Shown: piece after piece, positions 23,644 to 34,989 of the stretch | Numbering within the stretch: position 1 is the stretch's first letter | Layout of the letters: each line of letters opens with the position of its first letter | Assembly: GCA_947069175.1 (NCBI GenBank) | Contig: CAMTDV010000007.1 | Span: forward strand, 54,889,583 to 54,953,582 | DNA length: 64,000 bases | Reading direction: 5' to 3' | DNA from: Scalesia atractyloides | Taxonomy: Eukaryota > Streptophyta > Magnoliopsida > Asterales > Asteraceae | Made by a program: the position numbers and the translations under genes | Notes under the pieces: generated by a model | What the model was told of the DNA's origin: nothing | What the model saw: only the letters and a program-made list of their open reading frames with translations | Databases searched by the model: none

Positions 23644-23790
23644 TCATAGTTTCGCTTTTCGTCTTTTGGGGCTTGAATCACATCATTGTATCATAGTTTT
23701 GCTTTTCGCCTTTTAGGGGCTTGAATCGCATCATTGTTTCATAGTATCGGTTTTCGCCTTTCGGGGGCTTGAATCGCATCATTGTTTCAT
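23644..23790. repeat. Three-copy 47/48-bp tandem repeat in the LTR
   Basis: TCATAGT starts units at 23644, 23691 and 23739; each contains GCTTTTCG..CTTTT.GGGGCTTGAATC. The same array is in the 3' LTR at 30506-30652. Confidence 0.9.
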
Positions 23791-24246
23791 TTCTTATGTT
23801 TCGTTATGTCATGTTATATTATTTACTTATGGATTGGTTGTTTTTCGGATTAATTTATTTATGTCACCTATTACACTTAATATTGCATGTTAATTATTTT
23901 TTATTGAATAAAATCAACTAAACTTTTAAAGTTAAATAAAAACAAATAAAGATCTATTCACCAACTATTGTTGACCCAAATTTCTTTTACATATGAAAAG
24001 GTACACAAGGTTGATAGCTACATGAGAAGACACATAGGATTGTGCCTTAGAATTATTAAATCAAGACTTATGTTATCTTTTGTATTTTGAATATTGTATG
24101 CTTTTATTTGAAACAATTATTTGGTTATGTGAGACAAATTAATATAGATGATAATAAATATTCAAACTTTAAATAAATGTCAAAAGCTATGAAACAATCA
24201 TATCATACCCCGTGCCATATCCGCTGCGGGTCTGGGTGTGACAGAT

Positions 24247-24259
24247 TGGTATCAGAGCC
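24247..24259 (+). promoter_or_regulatory. Primer binding site, initiator methionine tRNA
   Basis: TGGTATCAGAGCC, three bases after the LTR end, is complementary to the 3' end of plant initiator Met-tRNA, the usual primer for Ty3/Gypsy minus-strand DNA synthesis. Confidence 0.93.
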
Positions 24260-25275
24260 GTGACTATATGGAATTAAAATGGTTATTAGACCATAGACTT
24301 AGACAATAGTTTTTTTAGGTACTTATGTGCTTATTTGATTAATTGTTTATAGCTTATGAAAGTTTGAATGTTATGATGTACACATGCACAAGATCACTTA
24401 TTTAATTGTTACATGATACAAGGTGTTATATTGTTTATCTAAAGTATGTTCCTCTTTTATTCATGCCGCGTTCACACACACTATATATTAAATAAATAAT
24501 ATATCTTTTATTATTAGTTTATATCTAAAGTATGTTGATTTCATTATTTCTTTTCCATACCCCTTTGAATTTCAATTATTTCATTTAAAGTTTCGAATTT
24601 CATTTGAGTTTCATATCTCATCAAAGTGGGCTAAGTGATGGACATGTAGTAACTGGAAGGGTTAGGTACCGGTAGTCGGGACGTCCTGTCTAGGCTTGGT
24701 ATTCGTATAAATCCATTAAGGACCCATTGCCTACTTGGGGACCATCGATGAGAGTACCAATACCTATTAGGCCAAAGCATGTCACACCAAATGTCACATA
24801 AACCAACAATACTTTGATAAGTCAAACGTACCCACGTTAAGTCATGGGTGCCCTCCCACAATGTTTCATATCACCCTGAAACCCTGTCATTTCATGATTT
24901 CTTTTGGGCTAGTTGTATGTCAAAGGTAGATATATGTGGGCCATGCAAACGCTCATTAATCACGGGGGCCCACGTGATTACAAAAGTGTTGCATGGAAAG
25001 CATATTGAAACTCTAAGCGTTCCAACCCTACAACTTTTAGTATTTCATTTTGAAATATTGTTTTATCCTAAGTTTCATTTGACTCCATGATTCATATGAT
25101 TTCATGATGAAATGTTTACTTATTATATTAATAAGATGTCAAGTTTCACATTATTTTATATCGTAAGCTTCGAATTTCTCTATATATCATAAGTTTCTTA
25201 TTTATTATCATGATCACACTTAATGTCCACTTGTTTATACTCAAAACTCACAACTTATTGCGTTCAATCCTTATA
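24260..25275 (+). other. Untranslated leader of the Tekay-like element
   Basis: Between the primer site and gag no frame is supported. The mid part (24,640-25,000) is GC-richer. The small frames there show no motif. Confidence 0.6.
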
Positions 25276-25588
25276 GATGCCGGCCAAACGCAACCTCAAT
25301 GGAAAGCGTGTCGGAAATTAGAGACGACGCATGGCATCTCAAATTGCCATAGAGATGGCCGCTATCCTTCCCAACATCGTGTCTCAAGTTCAACAAACCC
25401 TTAAGGGGGCTGATGACCAAGAGAACCATGGTGGTTCTGGTTCTTCCGAATGCTCGTACAAACATTTCAAGTCTCGTGACCCTCCTACTTATGAAGGCAC
25501 CGGTGGTGCTACTACTCTTCTCCGTTGGTTCGAAGAAATGAAGAGTACGTTTCTTATTAATGGTATTTATGACGTCAGTCTTATTTGA
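25276..25588 (+). pseudogene. gag remnant (N-terminal part only)
   Basis: An ATG at 25276 (PAKRNLNGK) and the frame at 25331-25588 give a short gag N-terminus: KHFKSRDPPTYEGTGGATTL and LLRWFEEMKSTF, the 'F-x-G-x-x-x-P..W' opening of the plant retrotransposon gag domain. It stops at about residue 80, where a normal Tekay gag has about 400 residues and a CCHC zinc knuckle; both the rest of the capsid region and the knuckle are missing. The sequence passes straight into protease near 25,570, so an internal deletion of roughly 1 kb fused gag to protease out of frame. Such an element cannot build its own particle. Confidence 0.8.
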
Positions 25589-25928
25589 TTCGAGGGTGGA
25601 CAAAAGCTTTATGTCTTTGGAGTTTGAGTCTGTTCTTGGAGTGCCTAGGAAGAGTTTGGGCAAGTTCTACAATGTCGAAGTGGCTGACGGGAAACCCGTT
25701 ACTCTTGAGTCTGTTATTCGTGGTTGCACTCTCAGTTTGAACGAGTACGACTTCCCAATTGATCTCATACCAATGAAGATAGGGAGTTTCGACGCGATCA
25801 TAGGCATGGATTGGTTATCCCAACATCGTGCTGAGATTGTGTGTTTCGAGAAGTACACTCGAATCCCTCTTACCAACGGTCAAGTTCTTCGAGTCTTTGG
25901 CGAAACACCCTCAAGGGACTCAAATTAA
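25560..25928 (+). pseudogene. Retroviral-type aspartic protease, active site altered
   Basis: The frame reads VLFDSRVDKSFMS at the place of the usual D-S-G-A active-site block: Gly-Ala is replaced by Arg-Val, which should kill catalysis. The remaining fold signature IIGMDWLSQHRAEI is present near residue 80. The enzyme normally cuts the gag-pol precursor. Its N-terminus is lost in the gag deletion, and the frame closes at 25928 before the linker to reverse transcriptase resumes in another frame (VREVEFRIDLVPGATPVAKA, up to 26,190). Confidence 0.85.
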
Positions 25929-26195
25929 TGTCATGTGTTCAAGCCCAAATGTACTTACAAAAGGAATATGTGGCTTTCTTAGCCCATATTGTGGAAAAGA
26001 AGGGTAAGGAAAAGAAGATAGAAGATATCTCCGTAGTTCAAGACTTTCCTCAAGTATTCCCTAAAGATATTTCTAGACTTCCTCCTGTGCGAGAAGTTGA
26101 ATTTCGAATTGATCTCGTTCCAGGTGCAACTCCTGTTGCAAAAGCACCTTATCGACTATCTCCATCAGAGATGCAAGAGTTAGCAAGTTAATTGC

Positions 26196-27424
26196 AAGAA
26201 TTGACTGACAAGGGCTTCATACGTCCTAGCTCGTCTCCATGGGGTGCTCCTATTATGTTCGTCAAGAAGAAAGATGGTCCGTTCTGAATGTGGATTGACT
26301 ACCGTGAGCTTAATAAGTTAACCATTAAAAATCTCTACCCCTTACCACGAAACAATGACTTGTTAGATCAACTACAATGGGCTCTGTGTTTCTCGAAGAT
26401 TGATCTACGTTCTGGTTATCATCAATTGAGAGTTGTAGAAGAAGACATCCCCAAAAATACTTTTCGTACTCGTTATGGTCATTACAAGTTCATCGTCATG
26501 CCTTTTGGGCTGACTAATGCACCAGCAGTATTAACGGACTTGATGAACCGTGTATGCAAACCATATTTGGATCGTTTCATCATCGTTTTTATCGATGATA
26601 TCTTGATTTATTCCAAGACCAAGAGTGATCACGAACGACACTTTCGTCTCATACTGGGACTATTGAGAACAGAAAGACCATACGAAAGTTCTCTAAGTGT
26701 GAGTTCTGGTTAAATGAAGTCCAATTTCTTGGTCACGTAGTAAACGATAAGGGTATTCATGTTGACCCTGCCAAGATCGAAGCTATCAAGAATTGGCAAA
26801 CTCCGCGTACACCTACCAAAATTCTATCATTCCTTGGCTTAGCAGGTTATTATCGACGTTTTATCGCCAATTTTTCAAAAAATCGCTTTACCACTCACAG
26901 CTTTGACCCATAAGGGCAAACCATTTGATTGGGGGCCTAAGCAGGAAGAAGCTTTTCAAACCTTGAAGCAGAAACTGTGTGACGCGCCTATACTTACTCT
27001 ACCTGATGGCTGTGACGACTTTGTCGTTTATTATGATGCATAAGGTCAAGGACTCGGCTGTGTTTTGATGCAACGAGGCAAAGTGATAGCTTATGCCTCA
27101 AGACAACTAAAGGTTCATGAAAAGAACTACACCACTCATGACCTTGAGCTTGGTGCTGTGGTTTTCGCTCTAAAGATTTGGAGGCATTATCTTTATGGGA
27201 CTAAATGTGAGATTTACACTGACCATAAGAGTCTCCAGCATATATTTAACCAAAAGGAATTGAACGTGCGTCAACGACGATGGGTTGAACTTTTAAACGA
27301 TTATGACTGTGAGATTCGCTACCATCCTAGCAAGGCGAATGTCATGGCCGGTGCCCTAAGTCATAGAGAATACTCGAATTCTGTTCATCTCGTGTGTTTT
27401 CAAATTTTGTCTACTATCGAATAA
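26196..27424 (+). pseudogene. Reverse transcriptase and RNase H, broken frame
   Basis: Reverse transcriptase blocks are all visible: WIDYRELNKLTIKN, FSKIDLRSGYHQLRV, VMPFGLTNAP and the catalytic FIDDILIYS near 26,590. Polymerase motifs are therefore conserved, but a TGA lies before WIDYREL (26,285), a shift follows at about 26,650, and a stop is at 27,042. RNase H shows YASRQLKVHEKNYTTHDLEL, GTKCEIYTDHKSLQHIF and RYHPSKANVMAGALSH. In the last block the usual VADALSR has become VMAGALSH. Together these copy element RNA into DNA; this copy cannot. Confidence 0.92.
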
Positions 27425-28491
27425 CGGATTCGCAAAGCACAACATGTCTCTGTTACTGAGAATGATTTATGCGATGAGTTATCTTGTGGAGCAGAATCAA
27501 AGTTGGAATCTAAAGCTAACGGGATTCTCCATTACTTAAATCCAGCTTGGATACCTGATCGTGACGATCTTCGTGTTTTCTTGACGAATGAAGCCCATAA
27601 ATCCCGGTATTCAATTCATCCTAGTGCCGACAAAATGTATCATGATCTCCGAATCACATATTGGTGGCCTGGAATGAAGAAGGATATTGCAGAGTTTGTT
27701 TCAAAATGCCTTACGTGTTCCACAGTGAAGGCGGAACATCAACGACCCTCGGTTTTCTAGTACAACCCTAAATTCCAGTTTAGAAGTAGGAAAATATAAC
27801 CATGGATTTTATAACCAGGTTACATCGCACCTCCAGTGGATATGATGCCATTTGGGTTATTGTGGATCGTCTCACAAAGTCCGCATTTTATTCCAATCCG
27901 CATAGATTACAAGGACGAGAAATTAGCTCGAATCTACATCGATGAAATCATGAGCCGACATGGTGTACCCTTTGAGTATTATTTCCGATCGTGATGGACG
28001 TTTTACCTCACGCACGTGGCAAGCTGTGCAATCGGCGTTGGGCACTCGACTTGATCTTAGTACTGCTTACCATCCGCAGACTGATGGTCAGTCTGAGCGT
28101 ACCATCCAAACTTTAGTTATATGTTGCGTTCGTGTGTCATAGATTTCAAGGGAATTGGGATACTCATTTGCCTTTGATTGAATTCTTGTACAACAACAGT
28201 TACCACTCGAGTATCAACATGGCACCATTTGAAGCTTTATATGGGCGGAAGTGTCGATCTGTTGTTTGTTGGCACAAAGTTGGTGAAGCTCAAATAACAG
28301 GGCCAAAACTGATTCAAGAGACAACTGATAAGATACTCCAAATTCGCGACAATCTTTTGGTAGCTCGAAGTCGCCAGAAGAGTTATGCCGATAAACGTCG
28401 CAAACCATTAGAATTCATAGTTGGTGATCGTGTACTCTTGAAAGTTTCTCCATGGAAAGGCATGGTTAGATTTGGGAAAAGGGAAAACTAG
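27425..28491 (+). pseudogene. Integrase (zinc-binding and catalytic domains), broken frame
   Basis: The N-terminal HHCC zinc domain is seen as HKSRYSIHP..KMYHDLRITYWWPGMKKDI..KCLTC (27,590-27,720). The catalytic core is in pieces: MDFITRL-like text near 27,800, IISDRDGRFTSRTW with the second Asp, and AYHPQTDGQSERT with the final Glu (27,970-28,110). The core then runs on to FLYNNSYHSSINMAPFEALY. At least two frame changes (about 27,890 and 28,140) and a stop at 27,760 break it. The DDE residues themselves appear conserved. Confidence 0.9.
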
Positions 28492-28880
28492 CTCCACGTT
28501 ATGTTGCTCCTTTCAAAATCCTCGAAAGAATCAGAATGGTAGCCTACAAACTTGAGTTACTAGAACAACTTAGTAGGATTCACCCAGTTTTTCATGTGTC
28601 TAACTTGAAGAAGTGTCTTGCTGATGAAAACCTGCATGTTCCACTTGAAGATATACAAATCGATGACTCTATGCACTTTATTGAAAGACCCGTTGAGATT
28701 ATGGACCGCGATAAGAAACGGTTGAAGCGTAGTTGTATACCAATAGTCAAAGTTCATTGGGAGTCTAAACGTGGACCAGAGTTCACTTGGGAGTGTGAAG
28801 ACCAAATTCGAGACAAATACCCTCATCTTTTTGCGCAAAATGTTTCCGCGTCAATTTCGAGACGAAATTCTCAAAAGTAG
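28492..28880 (+). pseudogene. Integrase C-terminus and chromodomain
   Basis: LSRIHPVFHVSNLKKCLAD is the conserved end of plant chromovirus integrase. It is followed by a chromodomain-like block: PVEIMDRDKKRLKRSCIPIV, KVHWESKRGPEFTWECEDQI and the final KYPHLF. Chromodomains of this group steer insertion to particular chromatin. The frame ends at a TAG at 28878-28880, just before the polypurine tract. This block, with the Met-tRNA primer, places the element in the Tekay/Del branch. Confidence 0.88.
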
Positions 28881-28887
28881 AGGAGAC
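28873..28887 (+). promoter_or_regulatory. Polypurine tract
   Basis: AAAAGTAGAGGAGAC directly before the 3' LTR; it is the expected primer for plus-strand DNA synthesis. It overlaps the end of the pol frame. Confidence 0.85.
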
Positions 28888-30003
28888 TATAACATCTGCC
28901 AAGAAAGGTACCCATTTTGAAAAAAATGAGTCCGAACCGTTTGTAAACTAGTTCGAGCCGTTATAAATAAAATATATTATTTTTGACTCTACTCCGATTT
29001 TTATGAAACTTAGGTTATATCATAGAGAAAAATGCGCTCATTCCAACTGTATGTTCGGATTATTATAAAACATTATACTTTTTAAGTTATACAAGAAAAA
29101 CAAGTTACGCAGCTGAATTAATTCTTTATATATATATAAATATTATATAATAAAAATTTAAAACTAATATTTTTTGTGGGCCGCTAATTTTAAATAAATT
29201 AAAAGGAAGAATATTTTTTTAATATATAGGCAACATTTATATTCTAAATTAAATATTAATATCATGCTTTTAAAAAGCAAATCACAACCCTATTTATTTT
29301 GTCATTCTAATATCTCTATCTTCTCTCTAAAATTTTAGCCACTACCATCTTTTTCAAAGAAACCCTAGCCACCACCATTGAAGTCTTGCAGGTTTTCCTA
29401 AATCATCAAGAAGGAGGAGCAAGAACCCAACATCACTCTCATCTCCATCTCTTTACACTCTCTTCTTCATTGGAGATAGTTTTAATGTTATTCACTTCTT
29501 TATATTTCTTTATTCCTTATTGTTTCATGTTCATACTTTAGTTTCCTTGTAACTTATATTTTTATAATACCTGGGGTTTAGGACAGTTTAGGTTTTGATA
29601 GTAGTTATCATTGTGTTTTGATTTAAAATAGAAATTGTGTTGGCAAAATATTAGGATTCTAAACTAGTGTTATAAAAATATTAAAATTTCATAATTTTTG
29701 CTACTAATAAAATTAGTTTCATAATCATGTTTTAAAGTTGGTTTCATTTTGATCAAATGATGGTATGGTTTGATTTAACATGAGTTCTGACTCCTAAATG
29801 TTTATCTAATTTTATTTATTTCTAGGACTTCATATAAAAAAATCAGATTTTTATAAAAATATATGTATATTTGTCTTGCATACAAATATGGACAACTCAA
29901 ATGGTTATATTATAATATCTTATCACCTATTAAATAGATATAAATAGAATATGCAATATATATATATAGTTTTCTTTCTTATATGATTATTGATATATAT
30001 ATA

Positions 30004-30036
<33 letters not shown>

Positions 30037-31072
30037 AGAAAGGTCACAAAAATAGTTTATAACATTTAAAAAAAATATATTATTAGTGGGACTAATTTGT
30101 CACATAAGCATTAGATATATTTACATATGAGATTTAATTACATAGTAATATTTATTTTAGGACGAAAACCCCAAGTATTAGGTTGTAATATTTTTATATA
30201 TTTTTCCTTTTGTTATTTTATTTAAGTATTTTAGTGTTATAATATTTAGGGTGATTTTGTCTTTTGGTGTTTCTCTCTTTCGTTACTCGTGCTGATTAGT
30301 TGGCTTTAACGGAACGCAAAACTGTGAGTAGATCTTACTTTTCCCCTTTTTGTCACATTAACTTTTTGGGGTGTTTTATGTGTCATGTTTCATATGATTC
30401 GTATACTTTTTCAATAACATGCCAAGTTAAGTGTCATATGTGCTCCTATTTGTTTTATATGTTATTTTACTTGCTATACGTGTTTACCGCTTTGTGTCAT
30501 GCATTTCATAGTTTCGCTTTTCGTCTTTTGGGGCTTGAATCACATCATTGTATCATAGTTTCGCTTTTCGCCTTTTAGGGGCTTGAATCGCATCATTGTT
30601 TCATAGTATCAGTTTTCGCCTTTCGGGGGCTTGAATCGCATCATTGTTTCATTTCTTATGTTTCTTTATGTCATGTTATATTATTTACTTATGGATTGGT
30701 TGTTTTTCGGATTAATTGATTTATGTCACCTATTACACTTAATATTGCATGTTAATTAATTTTTATTAAATTAAATCAACTAAACTTTTAAAGTTATATA
30801 AAAACAAATAAAGATCTATTCACCAACTATTGTTGACCCAAATTTCTTTTACATATGAAACAGGTACACAAGGTTGATAGCTACTTGAGAAGACACATAG
30901 GATTGTGCCTTAGAATAATTAAATCAAGACTTATGTTATCTTTTGTATTTTGAATATTGTGAGACAAATTAATATTGATGATAATAAATATTCAAACTTT
31001 AAATAAATGTCAAAAGCTATGAAACAATCATATCATACCCCGTGTCATATCCGTTGCGGGTCGGGTGTGACA
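28888..31072 (+). repeat. 3' LTR of the Tekay-like element
   Basis: Begins TATAACATCTGCC and ends GGGTGTGACA. It keeps the 470-bp part (about 29,415-29,920) missing from the 5' copy, and so shows the parental LTR length. The tandem repeat at 30506-30652 and a long AT run near 29,995-30,036 lie within it. Confidence 0.93.
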
Positions 31073-31077
31073 TAAAA

Positions 31078-31399
31078 TAGGCCTAATATGACGATTCGAT
31101 ATACCTAATATGACGATTTAATATATTAGGCCTAATATGACGGTAATAACATGAGAAATATATGACGATTCGATATAATAAAATACGCTAATATGACGGT
31201 TTAATATATTAGGCCTAATATGACGGTTTAATGGAGATTTCATAAATGGAATTAGTTTTCAAATCTCAAAGATGGCGGTTTCATTTATGTAAATAAGACG
31301 GGACAACGTTTCCAATAAAATCGGTTTAATTCCGATCTCAATATGACGCTTTTCAAAAAAATCGTCTTAAAACCTTTTCTAAACCGTCTTATTTGATTT
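31078..31399. repeat. CACTA right subterminal repeat cluster
   Basis: At least eight copies of CTAATATGACG or TATGACGGTTTAAT words lie in 31,080-31,240, followed by AAGACGG and ACCGTCTTATTTG words near the end. They match the motif of the left cluster. The retrotransposon inserted right beside them. Confidence 0.88.
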
Positions 31400-31413
31400 T
31401 TTTTGTACTAGTG
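31400..31413 (-). repeat. CACTA right terminal inverted repeat
   Basis: TTTTTGTACTAGTG, the exact reverse complement of the left end, followed by the target copy ATT. Confidence 0.95.
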
Positions 31414-31846
31414 ATTTTAAATAGTAAATATATAACGTTATATTATGAATTGTATAGGTATTTTGTGATATTGAGACAAGTAATAACGCATAAAACAAAA
31501 TTAAAAGAAAATTCCAATTATCATAGTGCCTATGATTAATTGATTTTGATGTAAACTAATTCATCAAAACCAAAATGCGCAAATATATAAATTTTGTTAT
31601 TGGTTTCACCATGTTTCTAGGAAATAGCTATCGCTGTCATATCAACGAATTCCACCCAAATTACTATGATATGAAAAATAATTAGGGCTCTTCATTAAAA
31701 CTACTATAATTATTTATAAAAGTTCATGTAGAGCTCACACTAATGTTAATATTAGTTCACGTCGACTTCATATTGCGTGATAAAAAAAATTCAATCAACA
31801 ATGTAAATGCAGGTGTGAATTTATTTTATATCCTTACAATTTGTTT

Positions 31847-32290
31847 GAAGTTACATATACATTAACTCAAATGGGTCATATTTTTGTTTTTTTATTTTCT
31901 TTAACATTTACCGGTTGATATTTACTATTGACACTTATAACTCTTTAACTTTTTAAAAACTTTATTATCATTTTTATTTTTATGTGCTTATTTTTATGTA
32001 TGTGTCAGTATAAATTTAAGTTGATTACGTTTCTTTGGAAATAGTTACGCTTAAATATAATATGTTATGAAGTTACATATACAATAACTCGGGCCAATTT
32101 ATTTGTTTTTTTTTTCCTTTTTGTATTTTCTTTAACCTTTACCCTTCAATAGTTAGTTATTTACTATTGGCACTTATAACCCTTTGACTTTTTAAAAACT
32201 TTATTATTATTTTTATATGTTTATTTTTATGTATGTGTCAGTATAAATTAAAGTTGATTACGTTTCTTTGAAAATGGGTAGGCTCAGATA
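31847..32290. repeat. Two-copy tandem repeat, about 222-bp unit
   Basis: GAAGTTACATATACA starts at 31847 and at 32069. Both units then run through ATTTTCTTTAAC, TTTACTATTG.CACTTATAAC, CTTTTTAAAAACTTTATTAT and TATTTTTATGTATGTGTCAG in the same order. Shorter partial copies of the last part recur up to about 32,600. Such repeats are common in the 3' parts of plant Helitrons. Confidence 0.85.
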
Positions 32291-32675
32291 TAATATTTTT
32301 TTGCTTCTTTTTTATGTATGTTTTTAATTAATCTACGTTTTATCATAAATTTTGTTTTACAATATGTCGGGTCAAATATAATACGTTTCCGTTAGACTGT
32401 ATATAGTTGACTTATTTTACGTTTTAGCGCCACCACAACGCGCGCTACCATTTTTATCTTTAAAACATAATTGTGTACTTATTTTTATGTATGTGCCGGT
32501 ATAAAATCAAGTTGGTGTTCAACATAAAGTACTTTTGCAAATAATCCGAGTCAGATATAATACGTTGTCGTGCTTATTTTTATGTACATCTTCAGTTTAT
32601 TTACGTTTAACTTTTGTTGGGAAACGATTCGGGTCTTGACGATACAAATCCAAGTTACTTTACATTTGGACCCGC

Positions 32676-32700
32676 CCCAACACGTGGGGAAATTTACTAG
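32676..32700 (+). mobile_element. Helitron 3' terminus
   Basis: CCCCAACACGTGGGG forms a short hairpin, followed by AAATTTACTAG and then T (32701). A GC hairpin about ten bases before a CTAG end with a following host T is the hallmark of a plant Helitron 3' end. I could not find the matching 5' TC end, so the element's extent (it probably includes 31,850-32,675) is unknown. Confidence 0.65.
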
Positions 32701-34989
32701 TTTTAAACATCCAACATAAAAATGATAAAAATTAATAAAATTATCGAACGAGTTTCAAGCTCATTTGGAAGGGAGTTGGAGCATTTTTGTGAAGTTTTAT
32801 CTCAAGAATCTGGTCTTGGAAGCTTGTTGAAGCTAAGAAGGAGCCTTGAAGAAGACTAAATCACTTGAAGATCCACTCATTTACCATTTAATCTTCTCTT
32901 TAAACATTGGTTAGCTTACTTGTTACTTATGAACAATTTAAGTTTTCTTGCACTTGATTTGGTAGTTATGAGCCTTATGTGCTAAACATTTGTGTTGCTT
33001 AAACTTTTTTAAAGCTAATGAATATGTGATAACATGGAAGTAGATGTGGTGATTGCTTTTGTTAATCTTCATAGTGATGTTTAATCGTGTTATTGGATTT
33101 CATGTTCATGTTTAAAGTCTTTGTTCTTGAATATTTGGTCATAAGTATATACATGTTATGTTGGAAAGCTCATGTAAAGATTATGATTACTGAATCTTGT
33201 TAACTTGTTAATATGATTCATTGCATGAAACTAGGAATGGTAATTGCTAACATGATTAGAATGGTGATTTGAACATGTGTATGGATTCTTGCATTTAGAT
33301 TTGGAAAGATCAAAAGAATGTTTATATGAATTCTATAGTTTGTGTTTATGTTGGTATGATAATTTAGGCCAAGATTGTTGTCTAGCCTGACCATGCTTGT
33401 GGTTCATATCAAGAACATGATGAAGATGTTACTTACTTAAAACCAAGTTAGGGTGATTAGTATGTTATTGATGGTGGTTTTTCCAAGCTTGTTGAGTTAG
33501 GAGTTTTGACAAACAAATAACTCATCATTAAAGATTAACATTACTTAGCAGGTGAGCTTGAAAGAATAATTTTTAAGTGATTAGAATGTTATTTCATTTT
33601 AATTTTCCTAATATTTATAAAACTAGGAAGCCTTGGTTGGGTACCTAGTTGATTTTAAAGTTGCAACACCACTAGTCTTTTCCCTTTTGTTATCACATGT
33701 TCGTTAGCGGACACTTAGTTTAGGCAACCTTTTTTAGAAATTGTTCTTCCTTAGATTAGTTAGTAGTTTATTATTTTTGCATGATAAATTAAAAAAAAAA
33801 TCAACCCGTTAATTGAAAAGGCTTCAAAGTAGCAAAATTTTAGTATCGAGACACCGCATCCACGGATTGATATCCGGTTCTTACCGATAAACTATATTAC
33901 CATCCGATGGATACACTTGCCCTTTGTGTGTGTGTAGTTTAGTTCTTGGTGAAAACCATTTTAAAACTAAATTTGTGTGAAGAAAAATCCATTTATAAAA
34001 ATACATATAATTCGCGCATATCACTTGTTAACCCGCCAGCCCTACTTTTTATTTTATAAAATAGTTAGCTTTTATTATTTTTGTACAATTTTTAAAGTTT
34101 GCACGTTTGGTTCCATGTTGGAAACTCGCGGCCAAATGTAACTTTAAATATGAGCATTTTTTTAACGGCTAACTAAATCATCGATAATCATCATGGGATG
34201 CCCTAAATCGAGCAAATGCATCCCCTCCTCCATAACGGTCAGAGTTGAATGCATACCGAGCCACCAGTTTTGGGGAAAACCCGCCCGCCCAAAAGCCCAT
34301 TACGGTAAAACCCGGTTTGCTCAGTTTCAAACTGACGACCTCCAGATAGGCCTAGTTTTAAACTTAATTGTCACCACCAATTTCCTTCAAATAGATGATA
34401 CCGAATTCTATAATCTCAAAATCAGCATGAATTTGTCTCGATTTAATGGCTTGATCGTTTTTAAAGGTTTACAAACACCTTTACAATAACGTAAAACAAC
34501 CCAACCCAAACATTTATATATTTTTTTTCAACCGGAGAAACATAAAATTAAAAAACTATCACAATTTATACACATTTGTACAAAATAAACAAACAGTTAA
34601 TACAAACATACAAGTAAATAAAAATATATTAGATAAACAGAAGAATACAAAAATGTATGATGATCCCATTTAGAAGAACATGCGCCGAATCAAAATTGTC
34701 ACTTGGTTTATAATTAGCAAATCATATTGTTAAGTTTAAAGAAACATTAAATAATCTGAAGACCTTAGCTCATCGTTTATTACAGTATTTGTTTCAACAA
34801 AATTCGAGTAATACCATATATTTTTAAACTATAACAAAAACAAATATTTGTATCCGTTAATTTTTATTTTGAACAACCAACAAAACTAATCACGAGCACA
34901 TTATTAGTTTTATTGCTTACAACAGTTGAAAGATGTTTTTAACTAATAAATACTGTGAAGTCGAATTTGTGCAATATTACTGTATTTAT
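32701..34989. other. Intergenic stretch, possible LTR debris
   Basis: No coding region is supported; the 98-codon frame at 34193-34489 has no family motif. The piece at 33,840-34,030 (ACACCGCATCCACGGATTGA, GGATACACTTGCCC) reminds me of the end region of Athila/Ogre-type LTRs, where a similar phrase precedes the primer site. The 34,190-34,340 piece is GC-rich. No boundaries or target duplications were found. Confidence 0.4.

Larger units (their letters stand above)
22526..24243 (+). repeat. 5' LTR of the Tekay-like element
   Basis: Starts TATAACATCTACC, ends GGGTGTGACA. Nearly identical to 28888-31072 except for two large gaps: this copy lacks about 470 bp (the part between AGCAAGAACCC and ATCTTATCACCTATT), and has about 34 bp near 24,090-24,130 that the other lacks. 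Confidence 0.93.
22526..31072 (+). mobile_element. Ty3/Gypsy retrotransposon, Tekay/Del-like chromovirus, TSD TAAAA
   Basis: Two LTRs (22526-24243 and 28888-31072) bound an internal part with an initiator-Met tRNA primer site, gag remnant, protease, reverse transcriptase, RNase H, integrase and chromodomain in that order, the chromovirus arrangement. The 5-bp TAAAA repeats at 22521-22525 and 31073-31077 prove one clean insertion into the CACTA element. LTRs begin TATAACATC in both copies where TG is usual, and end TGTGACA. The internal part is only 4.6 kb because most of gag is deleted, and the pol frame is broken many times. The element is therefore defective. Confidence 0.95.
10491..31413 (-). 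mobile_element. CACTA (En/Spm) transposon, 20.9 kb including nested insertions
   Basis: The left end is CACTAGTACAAAAA (10491-10504) and the right end is its exact reverse complement (31400-31413). The bases just outside are ATT on both sides (10488-10490 and 31414-31416), the 3-bp target duplication expected of CACTA elements. Both ends carry subterminal copies of a TAATATGACGG or TAATAAGACGG word. Two genes are read from the minus strand: a tnp2-type transposase (17,755-21,018) and a second protein gene (13,990-16,242). A solo LTR (11,875-13,782) and a complete retrotransposon (22,526-31,072) interrupt it. Without these the element is about 10.5 kb, normal for an autonomous CACTA. Frame breaks in both genes mean it can no longer supply its own transposase, though its ends look intact. 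Confidence 0.93.

Noticed and set aside
23504..23716. 70-codon frame rich in Cys and Phe, repeated at 30,300-30,578
   Set aside because: It is inside both LTRs of the Tekay-like element and crosses a 47-bp tandem repeat; not a gene.
34193..34489. 98-codon plus-strand frame in a GC-rich patch
   Set aside because: No motif or neighbours; the patch looks like LTR debris. Not enough to call a gene.
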